Shown here piece after piece: positions 9,459 to 16,951 of a stretch of 64,000 bases of DNA. A program made the position numbers and the translations under genes. The DNA lies in contig NZ_SJPH01000002.1 of assembly GCF_007859815.1 (NCBI RefSeq), positions 357,824 through 421,823 of the forward strand. Reading direction: 5' to 3'. Origin of the DNA: Botrimarina hoheduenensis (GTDB taxonomy: Bacteria; Planctomycetota; Planctomycetia; Pirellulales; Lacipirellulaceae). The stretch's first letter is position 1; each line of letters begins with the position of its first letter. Below the pieces are notes generated by a model. The model saw only the letters and a list, made by a program, of their open reading frames with translations, was not told where the DNA came from and did not search any database.

Positions 9459-9584
9459 AACTGAAACGGCCGCCCCGATTGGGCCGTTTTCGCCGACTTT
9501 TCTTGATTAGGCCGCTTTCAGTTGCCCCCGGAGCCGTCAAAAGCCGTTTCTTGGGGTCCACCCGGGGCCGCAAGAAACGGCTTT
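9459..9584 (-). promoter_or_regulatory. Hairpin-rich candidate leader upstream of infC
   Basis: In the 9381-9742 gap, read on the minus strand, a perfect 14-bp stem lies at 9571-9584/9540-9553 and is followed by TTTT. Further on, the segment 9459-9471 can pair either with 9482-9489 (8 bp) or with 9510-9523 (13 bp with one bulge). The last two pairings exclude each other, as in attenuators. The best minus-strand -10 match is TATAAG at 9671-9676, with only a weak -35, which would give a leader of about 320 nt before infC. The stem-loops are seen in the sequence; the regulatory role is inferred. Confidence 0.45.
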
Positions 9585-9742
9585 GTTACCCCTCCACGGC
9601 CGCTCCAGGTGCCACCCCGGCTTGGGGGTTTCGGGCCATCAGGCAGATCACTCGCGAGCCAGATCGGCTGCTTATAGTGGTAAAGCGCTTCCACCGACCG
9701 CCTCGATCGCAGTGTTATGCCGTCTCTGCCTAGCTTGTGACT

Positions 9743-12025
9743 ATGCCTTCTTCGCCGACACCCAACGCCAGTCAGCACCAAGCCCACATGACCTACGCCA
9801 GCAGTCGGGCGGGGCGGACCATGGTGCAGTCGCTTAGCGGCGTGGCGTCGCTACTTAAACGAGAAGTCTGGGTTTGGCCGATCGTGGCGGTGGTGCTGCT
9901 AGCAAGCGTCGGCTGGTTCTTACGCAGCGCGATTGAGCGCACCATGAAGGAGTCGCTTACTTCGGAGCTCGAGACGCTTCGCGATGTGGAGGTGGCGTCG
10001 CTCCGCACTTGGCTGGACGACCAGCGGGGCTATGCGGAGTCGGTAGCCAACCAGCTGACGACACGGCAATTGATCGGCGAGATCGTGGGCGACCCCCTCG
10101 CTGCGAGCCCGGCAGCAGTCCCAACTGAGAAGTTCGATCCTAAGCCGGCCGGCTCGGGGGGAGAGGCGGCGGCTAATACCGATCCCGCCACGCTCTCGGC
10201 GGAGCTGACCCGATTGCTGGCACCCGAGTTAGCGCAGCACGCTTACGATGGCTACGTTTTGGTGGATCGCCAGATGCGTGTCCGGGCGGCCTGCGACTTG
10301 GACACGGTCGGTTCTGCCTCATCGGCGAACAAGAGTCTGGCACCCATCGAGCTTGAAGAGCACCCCGAGCATGCGGAGTTTGCCGCTCGTGTGCTCGCCG
10401 GTGCATCAACCGTGTCTCGACCGCTGCCCAGCGTATTGCCCGTGCGAGATCATCAGGGTCGGCGGAGGACGGGCACGCCGGTCATGTACGCCGCGGCACC
10501 GGTCCGGGATGAAAATTTGCGGGTGATCGCGGCGCTGGCATTCCGTGTTGCCCCGGATCGAGAGTTCACGAAGATCCTGCAGCGAGGCCAAACCGGAGAG
10601 TCCGGAGAAACTTACGCCTTTGATGCGCAGGGGATGATGCTTTCGAGCAGTCGGTTTGAAGAAGACCTCGTTTTGCTGGGCATACTTCCCGACGAAGACG
10701 GTGTTCGCTCGATACTCCGTGTACTTGTTAGAGACCCGGGCGGCGACCTGACGGCCGGTTTCCGTCCGCTACTCCGCCGCCGGGAGATGCCTCTCACGCG
10801 GATGGTCGCCTCGGCCGCAGCCGGCGAGTCGGCTTCCGACGTCGAAGGCTATCCGGACTACCGAGGTGTTCAGGTGGTTGGCGCGTGGCACTGGCTGGAA
10901 GACTACTGCTTTGGCGTGGCGACCGAGATCGATGCGGCTGAGGCTTATCGGCCCCTGACGATCCTCAAGCGAACATTCTGGGGACTCTTTGCTCTGCTGG
11001 CGCTCAGCTCGGTGGCGATCTTCCTGTTCACGCTGCAGGTTTCGCGTTTACGCCGTGAGGCGCAACGGGCCGCGATCGAGGCCCAAGAACTTGGACAGTA
11101 CCGCTTAGAACAGAAGCTGGGTGCGGGCGCGATGGGTGTCGTTTACAAAGCCCGACACGCCATGCTGCGGCGGCCTACGGCGGTCAAGATGCTCGAGCCC
11201 GAGAAGGTGACCGACGAGGCCGTGCAGGCTTTTGAGCGCGAGGTGCAGATCACCAGCCAGCTGTGCCACCCCAACACGGTGGCGATCTTTGATTACGGTC
11301 GGACGCCCGAGGGACTTTTCTACTACGCCATGGAGTACCTCGACGGGATCGATCTCCAGCAGCTTGTCGAACAGTACGGCCCGCAACCGGTGGGGCGTGT
11401 GGTGAGCCTGCTCACGCAGGTCTGCGGTTCGCTGTACGAGGCCCACACGCTGGGCTTGGTGCATCGAGATATCAAACCCGCAAACCTGATGGTCGGTCGT
11501 CGCGCGGCTGAGCCCGACGTGATCAAGGTGCTCGACTTCGGCTTGGTTAAATCCAGCGACGACGACAACAAGCAGAAGGGCATGGCCGGCACGCCGCTCT
11601 ACATGTCGCCCGAGTCGATTCAGTCGCCCGACACCGTCGATGCCCGTAGCGACCTCTATGCCGTTGGAGCGGTCGGCTACTTCTTGCTGACGGGCAAGCC
11701 GGTGTTCGAAGCGGCGAGCCTGAGCGAACTCTGCCGCAAGCACATGCAAGAAGCCCCGGTTCCTCCAAGCAAGCGCCTCGGCAGCGCGCTGCCTGAGGAG
11801 CTGGACGACATCATCTTGGCCTGCTTGGACAAGTCTCGTGCGAAGCGTCCGCAGACCGCGCGCGACGTGGTGATCCGCCTACAAAGAGTGCCATCCGTTG
11901 ATGACTGGGGAGTCGAGGCGGCCGAGTTGTGGTGGAACCAGCATGAGCGCGGAGATTCCCCACGCCGAAAGCTCGGCGGGACGACCGTCAGCCGCGACCA
12001 CGCCGCAACGATCGATCACGGCTAG
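9743..12025 (+). CDS. Membrane receptor-like Ser/Thr protein kinase, C-terminal kinase domain
   Basis: This protein of about 760 residues has an unusual order for a bacterial Hanks-type kinase: TM helix (about 43-60), a large extracytoplasmic region (about 65-410) resembling a Cache-type sensor with a 'GQTGESGETYAFDAQG' segment, a second TM helix (about 412-432), then the kinase domain from about 452. Kinase motifs are complete: LGAGAMG glycine loop, AVKML lysine, HRDIKPANL catalytic loop (about 573), DFGLVK (about 597) and GTPLYMSPE. It therefore looks active and membrane-signalling. GTG at 9737 and ATG at 9743 are both possible, as is ATG 9788. It diverges from infC across the candidate leader region. 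Confidence 0.92.
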   Translation: MPSSPTPNASQHQAHMTYASSRAGRTMVQSLSGVASLLKREVWVWPIVAVVLLASVGWFLRSAIERTMKESLTSELETLRDVEVASLRTWLDDQRGYAESVANQLTTRQLIGEIVGDPLAASPAAVPTEKFDPKPAGSGGEAAANTDPATLSAELTRLLAPELAQHAYDGYVLVDRQMRVRAACDLDTVGSASSANKSLAPIELEEHPEHAEFAARVLAGASTVSRPLPSVLPVRDHQGRRRTGTPVMYAAAPVRDENLRVIAALAFRVAPDREFTKILQRGQTGESGETYAFDAQGMMLSSSRFEEDLVLLGILPDEDGVRSILRVLVRDPGGDLTAGFRPLLRRREMPLTRMVASAAAGESASDVEGYPDYRGVQVVGAWHWLEDYCFGVATEIDAAEAYRPLTILKRTFWGLFALLALSSVAIFLFTLQVSRLRREAQRAAIEAQELGQYRLEQKLGAGAMGVVYKARHAMLRRPTAVKMLEPEKVTDEAVQAFEREVQITSQLCHPNTVAIFDYGRTPEGLFYYAMEYLDGIDLQQLVEQYGPQPVGRVVSLLTQVCGSLYEAHTLGLVHRDIKPANLMVGRRAAEPDVIKVLDFGLVKSSDDDNKQKGMAGTPLYMSPESIQSPDTVDARSDLYAVGAVGYFLLTGKPVFEAASLSELCRKHMQEAPVPPSKRLGSALPEELDDIILACLDKSRAKRPQTARDVVIRLQRVPSVDDWGVEAAELWWNQHERGDSPRRKLGGTTVSRDHAATIDHG

Positions 12026-12213
12026 CCGCACTTCGTGCAGAACCAGATGGAGCGCTTGCAATCTGCGTGTGTCGTTTAGTGGGCACAACCGGCTGGTGAG
12101 GGATGTGCGGGCGTTCAATTTGCTGCGTAATCACTTTGAGCTCGACATTCGGTCGAGAGGCAGACTAGAGTGCCCCTCCCGAGATCGACCTCTTGCTCCG
12201 CGCTAGCTTAAAA

Positions 12214-12726
12214 ATGCCCCCCGCACCTCCTTGTTTGTCTGACGAAGAGCTGGCGCTGCTGCTCAGCGTCGATGCACAACTCCCCTCGTCAACTCCGACT
12301 CTTACGCAGGCCGAGCGAGCCGCTTGCCGTCGTGCGGCGAGCGAGCTTTGTCGATCGCGCGGCCTGTGTGGAACCAATCGGCTGGCAATGAAGCGGTTGG
12401 TTGAGCTCGCACGATTTCCGCGCGAATCGACCCGCTGCGACAGAGAGCGGCGTTCGCAAACGCGTTACCCTCTGAGCATTTCGATTAACGGCGTCCCGAT
12501 TGATGGACAGGGAAAGCCCACAGGTTTGCCGCTCAGTCTGACACTCTGCGATATCGCTGAAGCAGGGGCAGGCTTAACAACCTTTGACCGCCTTGAGGCC
12601 GGTCTGCTGCTGTTGCAAGTGGTGATTCCCCATGAGGGGGTCGCCTCGCTGATCGGTTGTGTCGAATGGCTTAAGAGCGTTGGCAAGATCACCCGCTTCG
12701 GCATGTCTTTTCCAACCGAAGGCTGA
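12214..12726 (+). CDS. PilZ-like domain protein
   Basis: This 170-residue cytoplasmic protein has an N-terminal helical half (about 1-75) rich in Ala/Arg, without a known signature. The C-terminal half looks like a PilZ domain: an arginine cluster RERRSQTRYP (about 80-90), then 'LCDIAEAGAGL' in the place of the D/NxSxxG motif, and a final 'RFGMSF' strand. PilZ domains bind cyclic di-GMP; here the Ser of the second motif is replaced, so binding is uncertain. Start ATG 12214; a TTG 21 bp upstream is possible. It follows the kinase by 188 bp on the same strand and converges with the glycosyltransferase gene. Confidence 0.55.
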   Translation: MPPAPPCLSDEELALLLSVDAQLPSSTPTLTQAERAACRRAASELCRSRGLCGTNRLAMKRLVELARFPRESTRCDRERRSQTRYPLSISINGVPIDGQGKPTGLPLSLTLCDIAEAGAGLTTFDRLEAGLLLLQVVIPHEGVASLIGCVEWLKSVGKITRFGMSFPTEG

Positions 12727-12740
12727 GCGCCATTCAGCGC

Positions 12741-13724
12741 TCAAGCGGCCGAACGGCTGACGTTGGTGCCTGCCAAGCGTTTCCATCCGCGGAGCTGCAC
12801 CGGATGGATTTTTAGTGACTGCGCGTAGAACGCACGGGCGGCGCGTTCGCGGCCGAGCTTCTGCATGTCTTTTCCCGCGTTGCACCACCGCCGTGCGAGC
12901 AGCGAGCGGAGCGCCCAGTCGCCGGCTAACTCGGGCCGCTTCTCGCAGATCTTGGCAAAGATCAGCTCGTACGCCTTTGCCCAGCGGTATTGGCAATCGA
13001 CGTACCGACGGCTGAGGTTGTTTTCTTCTCCGAGGAGGTCTGCGTTACCCAGGTAGAAGTCCACCGGCTCACCGGCCGCGTGAACCCATCTACCGGCCAG
13101 CGCAAGCATCGAGAACAGTTCCGAGTCCTCGGCCGTTTCGAGTTCGGGCTTCCACCCGCCAACGGCCTCATAAGCGACGCTGCGAATCAGCGTGCAAGAA
13201 GCCACGCCGGCTCCCTTGCGGAAGAACCACGGCAGCGGGTTCGCGACGAGCGTCCGGCAATCATCTCCCCCGTGAATGATGCCCTGCAGATCGGTGTAGC
13301 GCCGATCCACACAGGCCACGACGGCATCGGGGTGAGCTCGCAGCGCCGCGAGTGTCCGCTCTAGGAAATCAGCCGGCCAATGGTCGTCCGAGTCCAGGAA
13401 GGTGGTGTAATCCGGACTGCCCAGAGCGGCGTAACCGGCTACACGGGCGGCGGCAGCCGTCTTGTGCGGGTGCCGCAGCACTTGCCAAGCGAACGGGGGC
13501 GACAGCGCTGTCAGCCATTCTTCGGCGGCTTCTGCCGAACCATCGGTTGAGCCGTCATCGACAACAACCACCCGGTCGGGCAGACGTGTCTGCGCCACGA
13601 CATGCGGGAGGGTATCCAGCAAGACGCTGCGTCGATTGTAAACGGGGATTACCACGCCAATCGTCTCGACGGACGGAGTCGTATCCCTAGGATCCAGGCA
13701 ATTGGTATTCATCGGAAAGGTCAT
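12741..13724 (-). CDS. Family 2 glycosyltransferase
   Basis: This 327-residue GT-A fold glycosyltransferase has 'IGVVIPVYNRRSVLLDTLPHV' at its N-terminus, the nucleotide-sugar binding 'VVVDDGSTDGS', a 'TFLDSDDHWP' DxD-type metal site and 'ETAEDSELF' as the probable catalytic-base region. The ATG at 13724 overlaps the upstream DUF6817 stop as ATGA, so translation is probably coupled; an in-frame extension of 50 residues that overlaps the upstream gene is rejected. It is the third gene of a GT/DUF6817/GT operon. Donor and acceptor are unknown; exopolysaccharide or a glycosylated small molecule are options. Confidence 0.9.
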   Translation of the reverse strand: MTFPMNTNCLDPRDTTPSVETIGVVIPVYNRRSVLLDTLPHVVAQTRLPDRVVVVDDGSTDGSAEAAEEWLTALSPPFAWQVLRHPHKTAAAARVAGYAALGSPDYTTFLDSDDHWPADFLERTLAALRAHPDAVVACVDRRYTDLQGIIHGGDDCRTLVANPLPWFFRKGAGVASCTLIRSVAYEAVGGWKPELETAEDSELFSMLALAGRWVHAAGEPVDFYLGNADLLGEENNLSRRYVDCQYRWAKAYELIFAKICEKRPELAGDWALRSLLARRWCNAGKDMQKLGRERAARAFYAQSLKIHPVQLRGWKRLAGTNVSRSAA

Positions 13725-14452
13725 CCGGCGCGTCTTAGGGGGAACTTGCGGGTAAGCCTGAGGAACTGGCGATGGAGCGGATGACGAGCGATCGGGCTGG
13801 TGCTCGGCGGAACTTTGTGGAACGAACGGTCGTTCGTCTCCAGGCAGACTGGAACAAGGAGTGTGTCGAGGCACCGGTACGCATCAACGAAGTCACTCAC
13901 AGCGGCCGGACCAACTAAACGATCCGCCGCGGCCAGAATCCGTTCTCGCTCGGCCACTTGGTCAGAGCCAACGTCGGTGGGTTTGCCGAGCGCGTAGCGT
14001 GGCCCCGCGTCGGCAAGCTCGTCTCGGCTGTCGGCAAGGCGCAGGACGGCGTACTCACGATCTTCGTCGGCCAGCTCTTTGGTTGCGTGTCGCGACTGGG
14101 TATAGCGAAGCACGATCGCCTCTGCTTCGGCACCTGCCTCAGCGATCAGCAATCGCCGACGTTCGTCGGTGGCTCCCCGTGCACCATCGCCAAAATCACC
14201 ATACAAGTACGCCGAATGCAGCAGCCCTGCAGCGATCAGCGCGGGTGACTCGCCCCATGAGGACAAGGCGGAAGCCGTGCCAACCAGATGGCAGAGGAAA
14301 GGTTTGTGGCTGGGACGATAGGCCCCGACGAAGAGCTGGCGCGCTAAGTCGTAAGTCGCACGAAGGCGTGCCATTTCTTCCGCGCTGGCTCCGCTCTGGA
14401 GCCGCTGCGCGTAGAGCTGCAAGTTAGTTTGAGCAAGCACGTTGGGTCCCAT
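13721..14452 (-). CDS. DUF6817-like (HD-like) protein
   Basis: This 243-residue protein has the look of DUF6817: 'FLCHLVGTASALSSWG', then 'ALIAAGLLHSAYLYGDFG' and a following Arg-rich helix with 'AEAEAIVLRY'. The His residues in FLCH and LLHS resemble a reduced HD/RelA-like fold, but the HD doublet itself is not present. It has no signal or membrane segment. It sits between two glycosyltransferase genes, 18 bp from the first and overlapping the second by 4 bp, so the three are very likely one unit. The molecular function of the family is unknown to me. Confidence 0.65.
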   Translation of the reverse strand: MGPNVLAQTNLQLYAQRLQSGASAEEMARLRATYDLARQLFVGAYRPSHKPFLCHLVGTASALSSWGESPALIAAGLLHSAYLYGDFGDGARGATDERRRLLIAEAGAEAEAIVLRYTQSRHATKELADEDREYAVLRLADSRDELADAGPRYALGKPTDVGSDQVAERERILAAADRLVGPAAVSDFVDAYRCLDTLLVPVCLETNDRSFHKVPPSTSPIARHPLHRQFLRLTRKFPLRRAG

Positions 14453-14470
14453 ATCAAACGCGATGTCCTT

Positions 14471-15523
14471 CTAGGCGACCAATCTTGCGGTGCCCGGCTG
14501 GTGGACCAGCTCAACGCTCACCGGCGGCAGATTGGCGTACTTCTTGTAGGGATAGCGGCGACGGTTGGAGATCCGTTCGAGCGGGGCGACAACCCGCTTC
14601 TCCACCGAACGCGACAGCTTCTTACCGATTGCCTTGCGCAGCGTGCGCAGCGAATTGAGGCCCAGTCGGCGGTGCTCGGCGACCCACTGCAGCCCCCGTC
14701 CGCGATCTTGGTCGGTGGTGTCGAGTCGCCATTTTTCGGCCATATGCTGCTGGTTAGCTCGCATCCAGGCTTCGCTCCAGCGCAGAAAAAAGAACTCGGC
14801 ATCGGCTTCGGAAAGCCGGCGCGGCGGGGCATAGGTGATGCGCGCCTCCGGTTCGAGCCAGACCTCGCCCCCCGCCTCGCGGACGGTCAGGCACAGGTCG
14901 CCGTGTTCGGCGTGGCACAGCAGCCCTTCGTCCAGCAGGCCTGTCTGGCGGAACACCTCGAGAGATACCAGCACCGTGTGGTACTCGATCAGCTCGGTCT
15001 TCTGGCGCTTGAGTGGCTCGTCGATTTGGTCGGCTGTCTGGTGTTGGAGCGAGTGCTTTTCCAGATAGCGGCGTCGACCGTCGGCATCGACTTCGATCCG
15101 ACAGACGCCGCCATACATGTGGAGTTTGTGCTCCTCGGGCAGGTGCTCGTAGTAGGCCGGTCCCACCAACCAGGCTTCCGTTTCATTCGCGCAATCAACC
15201 ATCGCCCCGAGCCAACCTGGCGAGACCAGCACGTCGTTATCGACAAACACGATCGGCTTGTCGGGCGTGTTTTCGAGGGCCCACCGTGCCGCCAGATTGC
15301 GGGCTTCGTTGGGCGTGACATACCGATCCGTGCGCAGCAGTGTGAAGCCTTTCTCCGTGGCCGCTGCGCGCAGGTAGTTAGCGACTTCTGGCGGCGAAGC
15401 GCCGTCGATGCAAACCAAGTTGAAGGGCTCGGCGGTCCGTTCGTAGAGCGCCTCCAGCGAGCGCTGCGTGGTGCTAAACACCTCCCGCGGAACAAAGCCG
15501 ATGGTCGCGATAGGATCACTCAT
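14471..15523 (-). CDS. Glycosyltransferase, GT2-like
   Basis: This 350-residue GT-A type protein has an N-terminal 'TIGFVPREVFSTTQRSLEAL', a 'FNLVCIDGASPPEV' strand, 'TPNEARNLAARW' and a DxD-like 'IVFVDNDVLVSPGWL'. The C-terminal 100 residues are basic and may contact membrane or nucleic acid. The start is the ATG at 15523 (MSDPIATIGF); the longer reading frame adds a low-complexity basic extension with no family support. It is the first gene of the GT/DUF6817/GT operon. Confidence 0.85.
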   Translation of the reverse strand: MSDPIATIGFVPREVFSTTQRSLEALYERTAEPFNLVCIDGASPPEVANYLRAAATEKGFTLLRTDRYVTPNEARNLAARWALENTPDKPIVFVDNDVLVSPGWLGAMVDCANETEAWLVGPAYYEHLPEEHKLHMYGGVCRIEVDADGRRRYLEKHSLQHQTADQIDEPLKRQKTELIEYHTVLVSLEVFRQTGLLDEGLLCHAEHGDLCLTVREAGGEVWLEPEARITYAPPRRLSEADAEFFFLRWSEAWMRANQQHMAEKWRLDTTDQDRGRGLQWVAEHRRLGLNSLRTLRKAIGKKLSRSVEKRVVAPLERISNRRRYPYKKYANLPPVSVELVHQPGTARLVA

Positions 15524-15760
15524 AGACGGTTTTCGGCGTCTAAAGGCCGGGCCAGGGCCGGAAGGGTTTGTAACGGTTGGGCCGACTTTGCGGCGCGGCT
15601 TCTTAGACCTTCGTCTAACCGCAGCCAAGAACTTGAGTCAGACAAGCCGGCTTATTAGCCCCCTGCTAGCGATGAGGGTCGTGCCAGCACACCGCCAGCG
15701 CGTGGGGAGAGTCCCCCAAACGGCATCAGAGCCTTCTCAGTCAGCCGGGCGAGTAGCGGT

Positions 15761-16951
15761 TCAGCCGCCTGACACGAGCGCAGCGGCTTCGCGCGCTATC
15801 TGCAGCTCTTCATTGGCCGGGACGACCAAGATAGCCCCCCGGCTATCGGCCGCGTGAAGTGGTCCTTCGCTGCCAACGAGCTTCTCGTTAGCAGCCTCGT
15901 CCAGAACTAGGCCGAGCACTGCGAGGCGTTCAACGACTTGTCGGCGAACCGCCGCGCTGTGCTCACCGACGCCCGCAGTGAAAACCAGCGCGTCGAGCCC
16001 GTTCAAAGCGACATAGAACGCCCCGACGTACTTCGCAATCCGATAGCAGTAAACGTCCAGCGCGAGCTGAGCGGAACCTACTCCGGCCTGCGCAAGCTGC
16101 AACACATCGCGGAGGTCTCCCGTACCGCACAGGCCTTTTAGGCCGCTCTCGCGGTTGAGTAGCTGATCGAGACGCTCGGCCGAGTAACCGCACTGACGCT
16201 GCAGATACAGCAGCACGCCGGGGTCGAGATCGCCCGAGCGTGTGGCCATCACGAGCCCTTCGAGCGGCGTGAGCCCCATGGTGGTATCAATCGAGCGACC
16301 AGCGTCGATCGCCGTGGCGCTCGCACCGGCCCCCAGGTGCAAGACGACCATCTTGAGCGACGCGAGCGGTTTACCCAGCAGTTCGGCAGCGCACAACGAA
16401 GCCCAGCGGTTTGATAGGCCGTGAAAACCGTAGCGCTTTACGCCGTGCTCAGCAGCCAACTCGCTCGGCAGGGCATAGCAGGCCGCGTAAGCGGGGATCG
16501 TTTGGTGAAACGCCGTGTCGAACACCGCGATGTGCTCAGCGCTCGGGTAGCGTTCGCGCAGGATCTGGATTCCCAACACATTCGCCGGATTGTGCAGCGG
16601 AGCGAGCGGCGTAAGCCGATCGAGCTGCGCGAGCACCTCGTCAGTGATCCGCGTTGCGGTTTGAAACCGCCCGCCGCCGTGGACCACGCGGTGGGCAACC
16701 ACCTCAGGCCCGTCCCCCAGCACGCCCTGCTCGGTTAATTGTTGAGCGAGCCGTTCCATGCCGATCCGATGGTCGGCGATCGGCATGCGCTGAGTGTGAG
16801 ACGCTCCGTTTGCGGTAGCAAAGGTTACCAAACCGTCGTCTGCCTCGCCGATCCGTTCCACTGCCCCGCGACCGAGCTGGTGATCGCCCGGATGCTCGAA
16901 CAGGCGGAGCTTGATCGAGGAGCTGCCGCAGTTGAGAACAAGCACCTTCAT
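15761..16951 (-). CDS. ackA: Acetate kinase
   Basis: AckA interconverts acetyl phosphate + ADP with acetate + ATP. The 396-residue protein shows 'VLNCGSSSIKLRLF' at the N-terminus, RVVHGG, 'YGFHGLSN', the phosphate-binding 'HLGAGASATAI' and 'TMGLTPLEGLVMATRSGD'. Its ATG overlaps the pta stop by 4 bp (ATGA), so the pair is translationally coupled in the order pta-ackA. Confidence 0.97.
   Translation of the reverse strand: MKVLVLNCGSSSIKLRLFEHPGDHQLGRGAVERIGEADDGLVTFATANGASHTQRMPIADHRIGMERLAQQLTEQGVLGDGPEVVAHRVVHGGGRFQTATRITDEVLAQLDRLTPLAPLHNPANVLGIQILRERYPSAEHIAVFDTAFHQTIPAYAACYALPSELAAEHGVKRYGFHGLSNRWASLCAAELLGKPLASLKMVVLHLGAGASATAIDAGRSIDTTMGLTPLEGLVMATRSGDLDPGVLLYLQRQCGYSAERLDQLLNRESGLKGLCGTGDLRDVLQLAQAGVGSAQLALDVYCYRIAKYVGAFYVALNGLDALVFTAGVGEHSAAVRRQVVERLAVLGLVLDEAANEKLVGSEGPLHAADSRGAILVVPANEELQIAREAAALVSGG

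Noticed and set aside
12193-12213. TTG start for the PilZ-like gene
   Set aside because: ATG 12214 follows within 7 codons and the extra residues add nothing recognisable.
14429-15658. 409-residue plus-strand frame
   Set aside because: It lies antisense to the second GT2-like gene and shows codon-shadow composition, with no motif.
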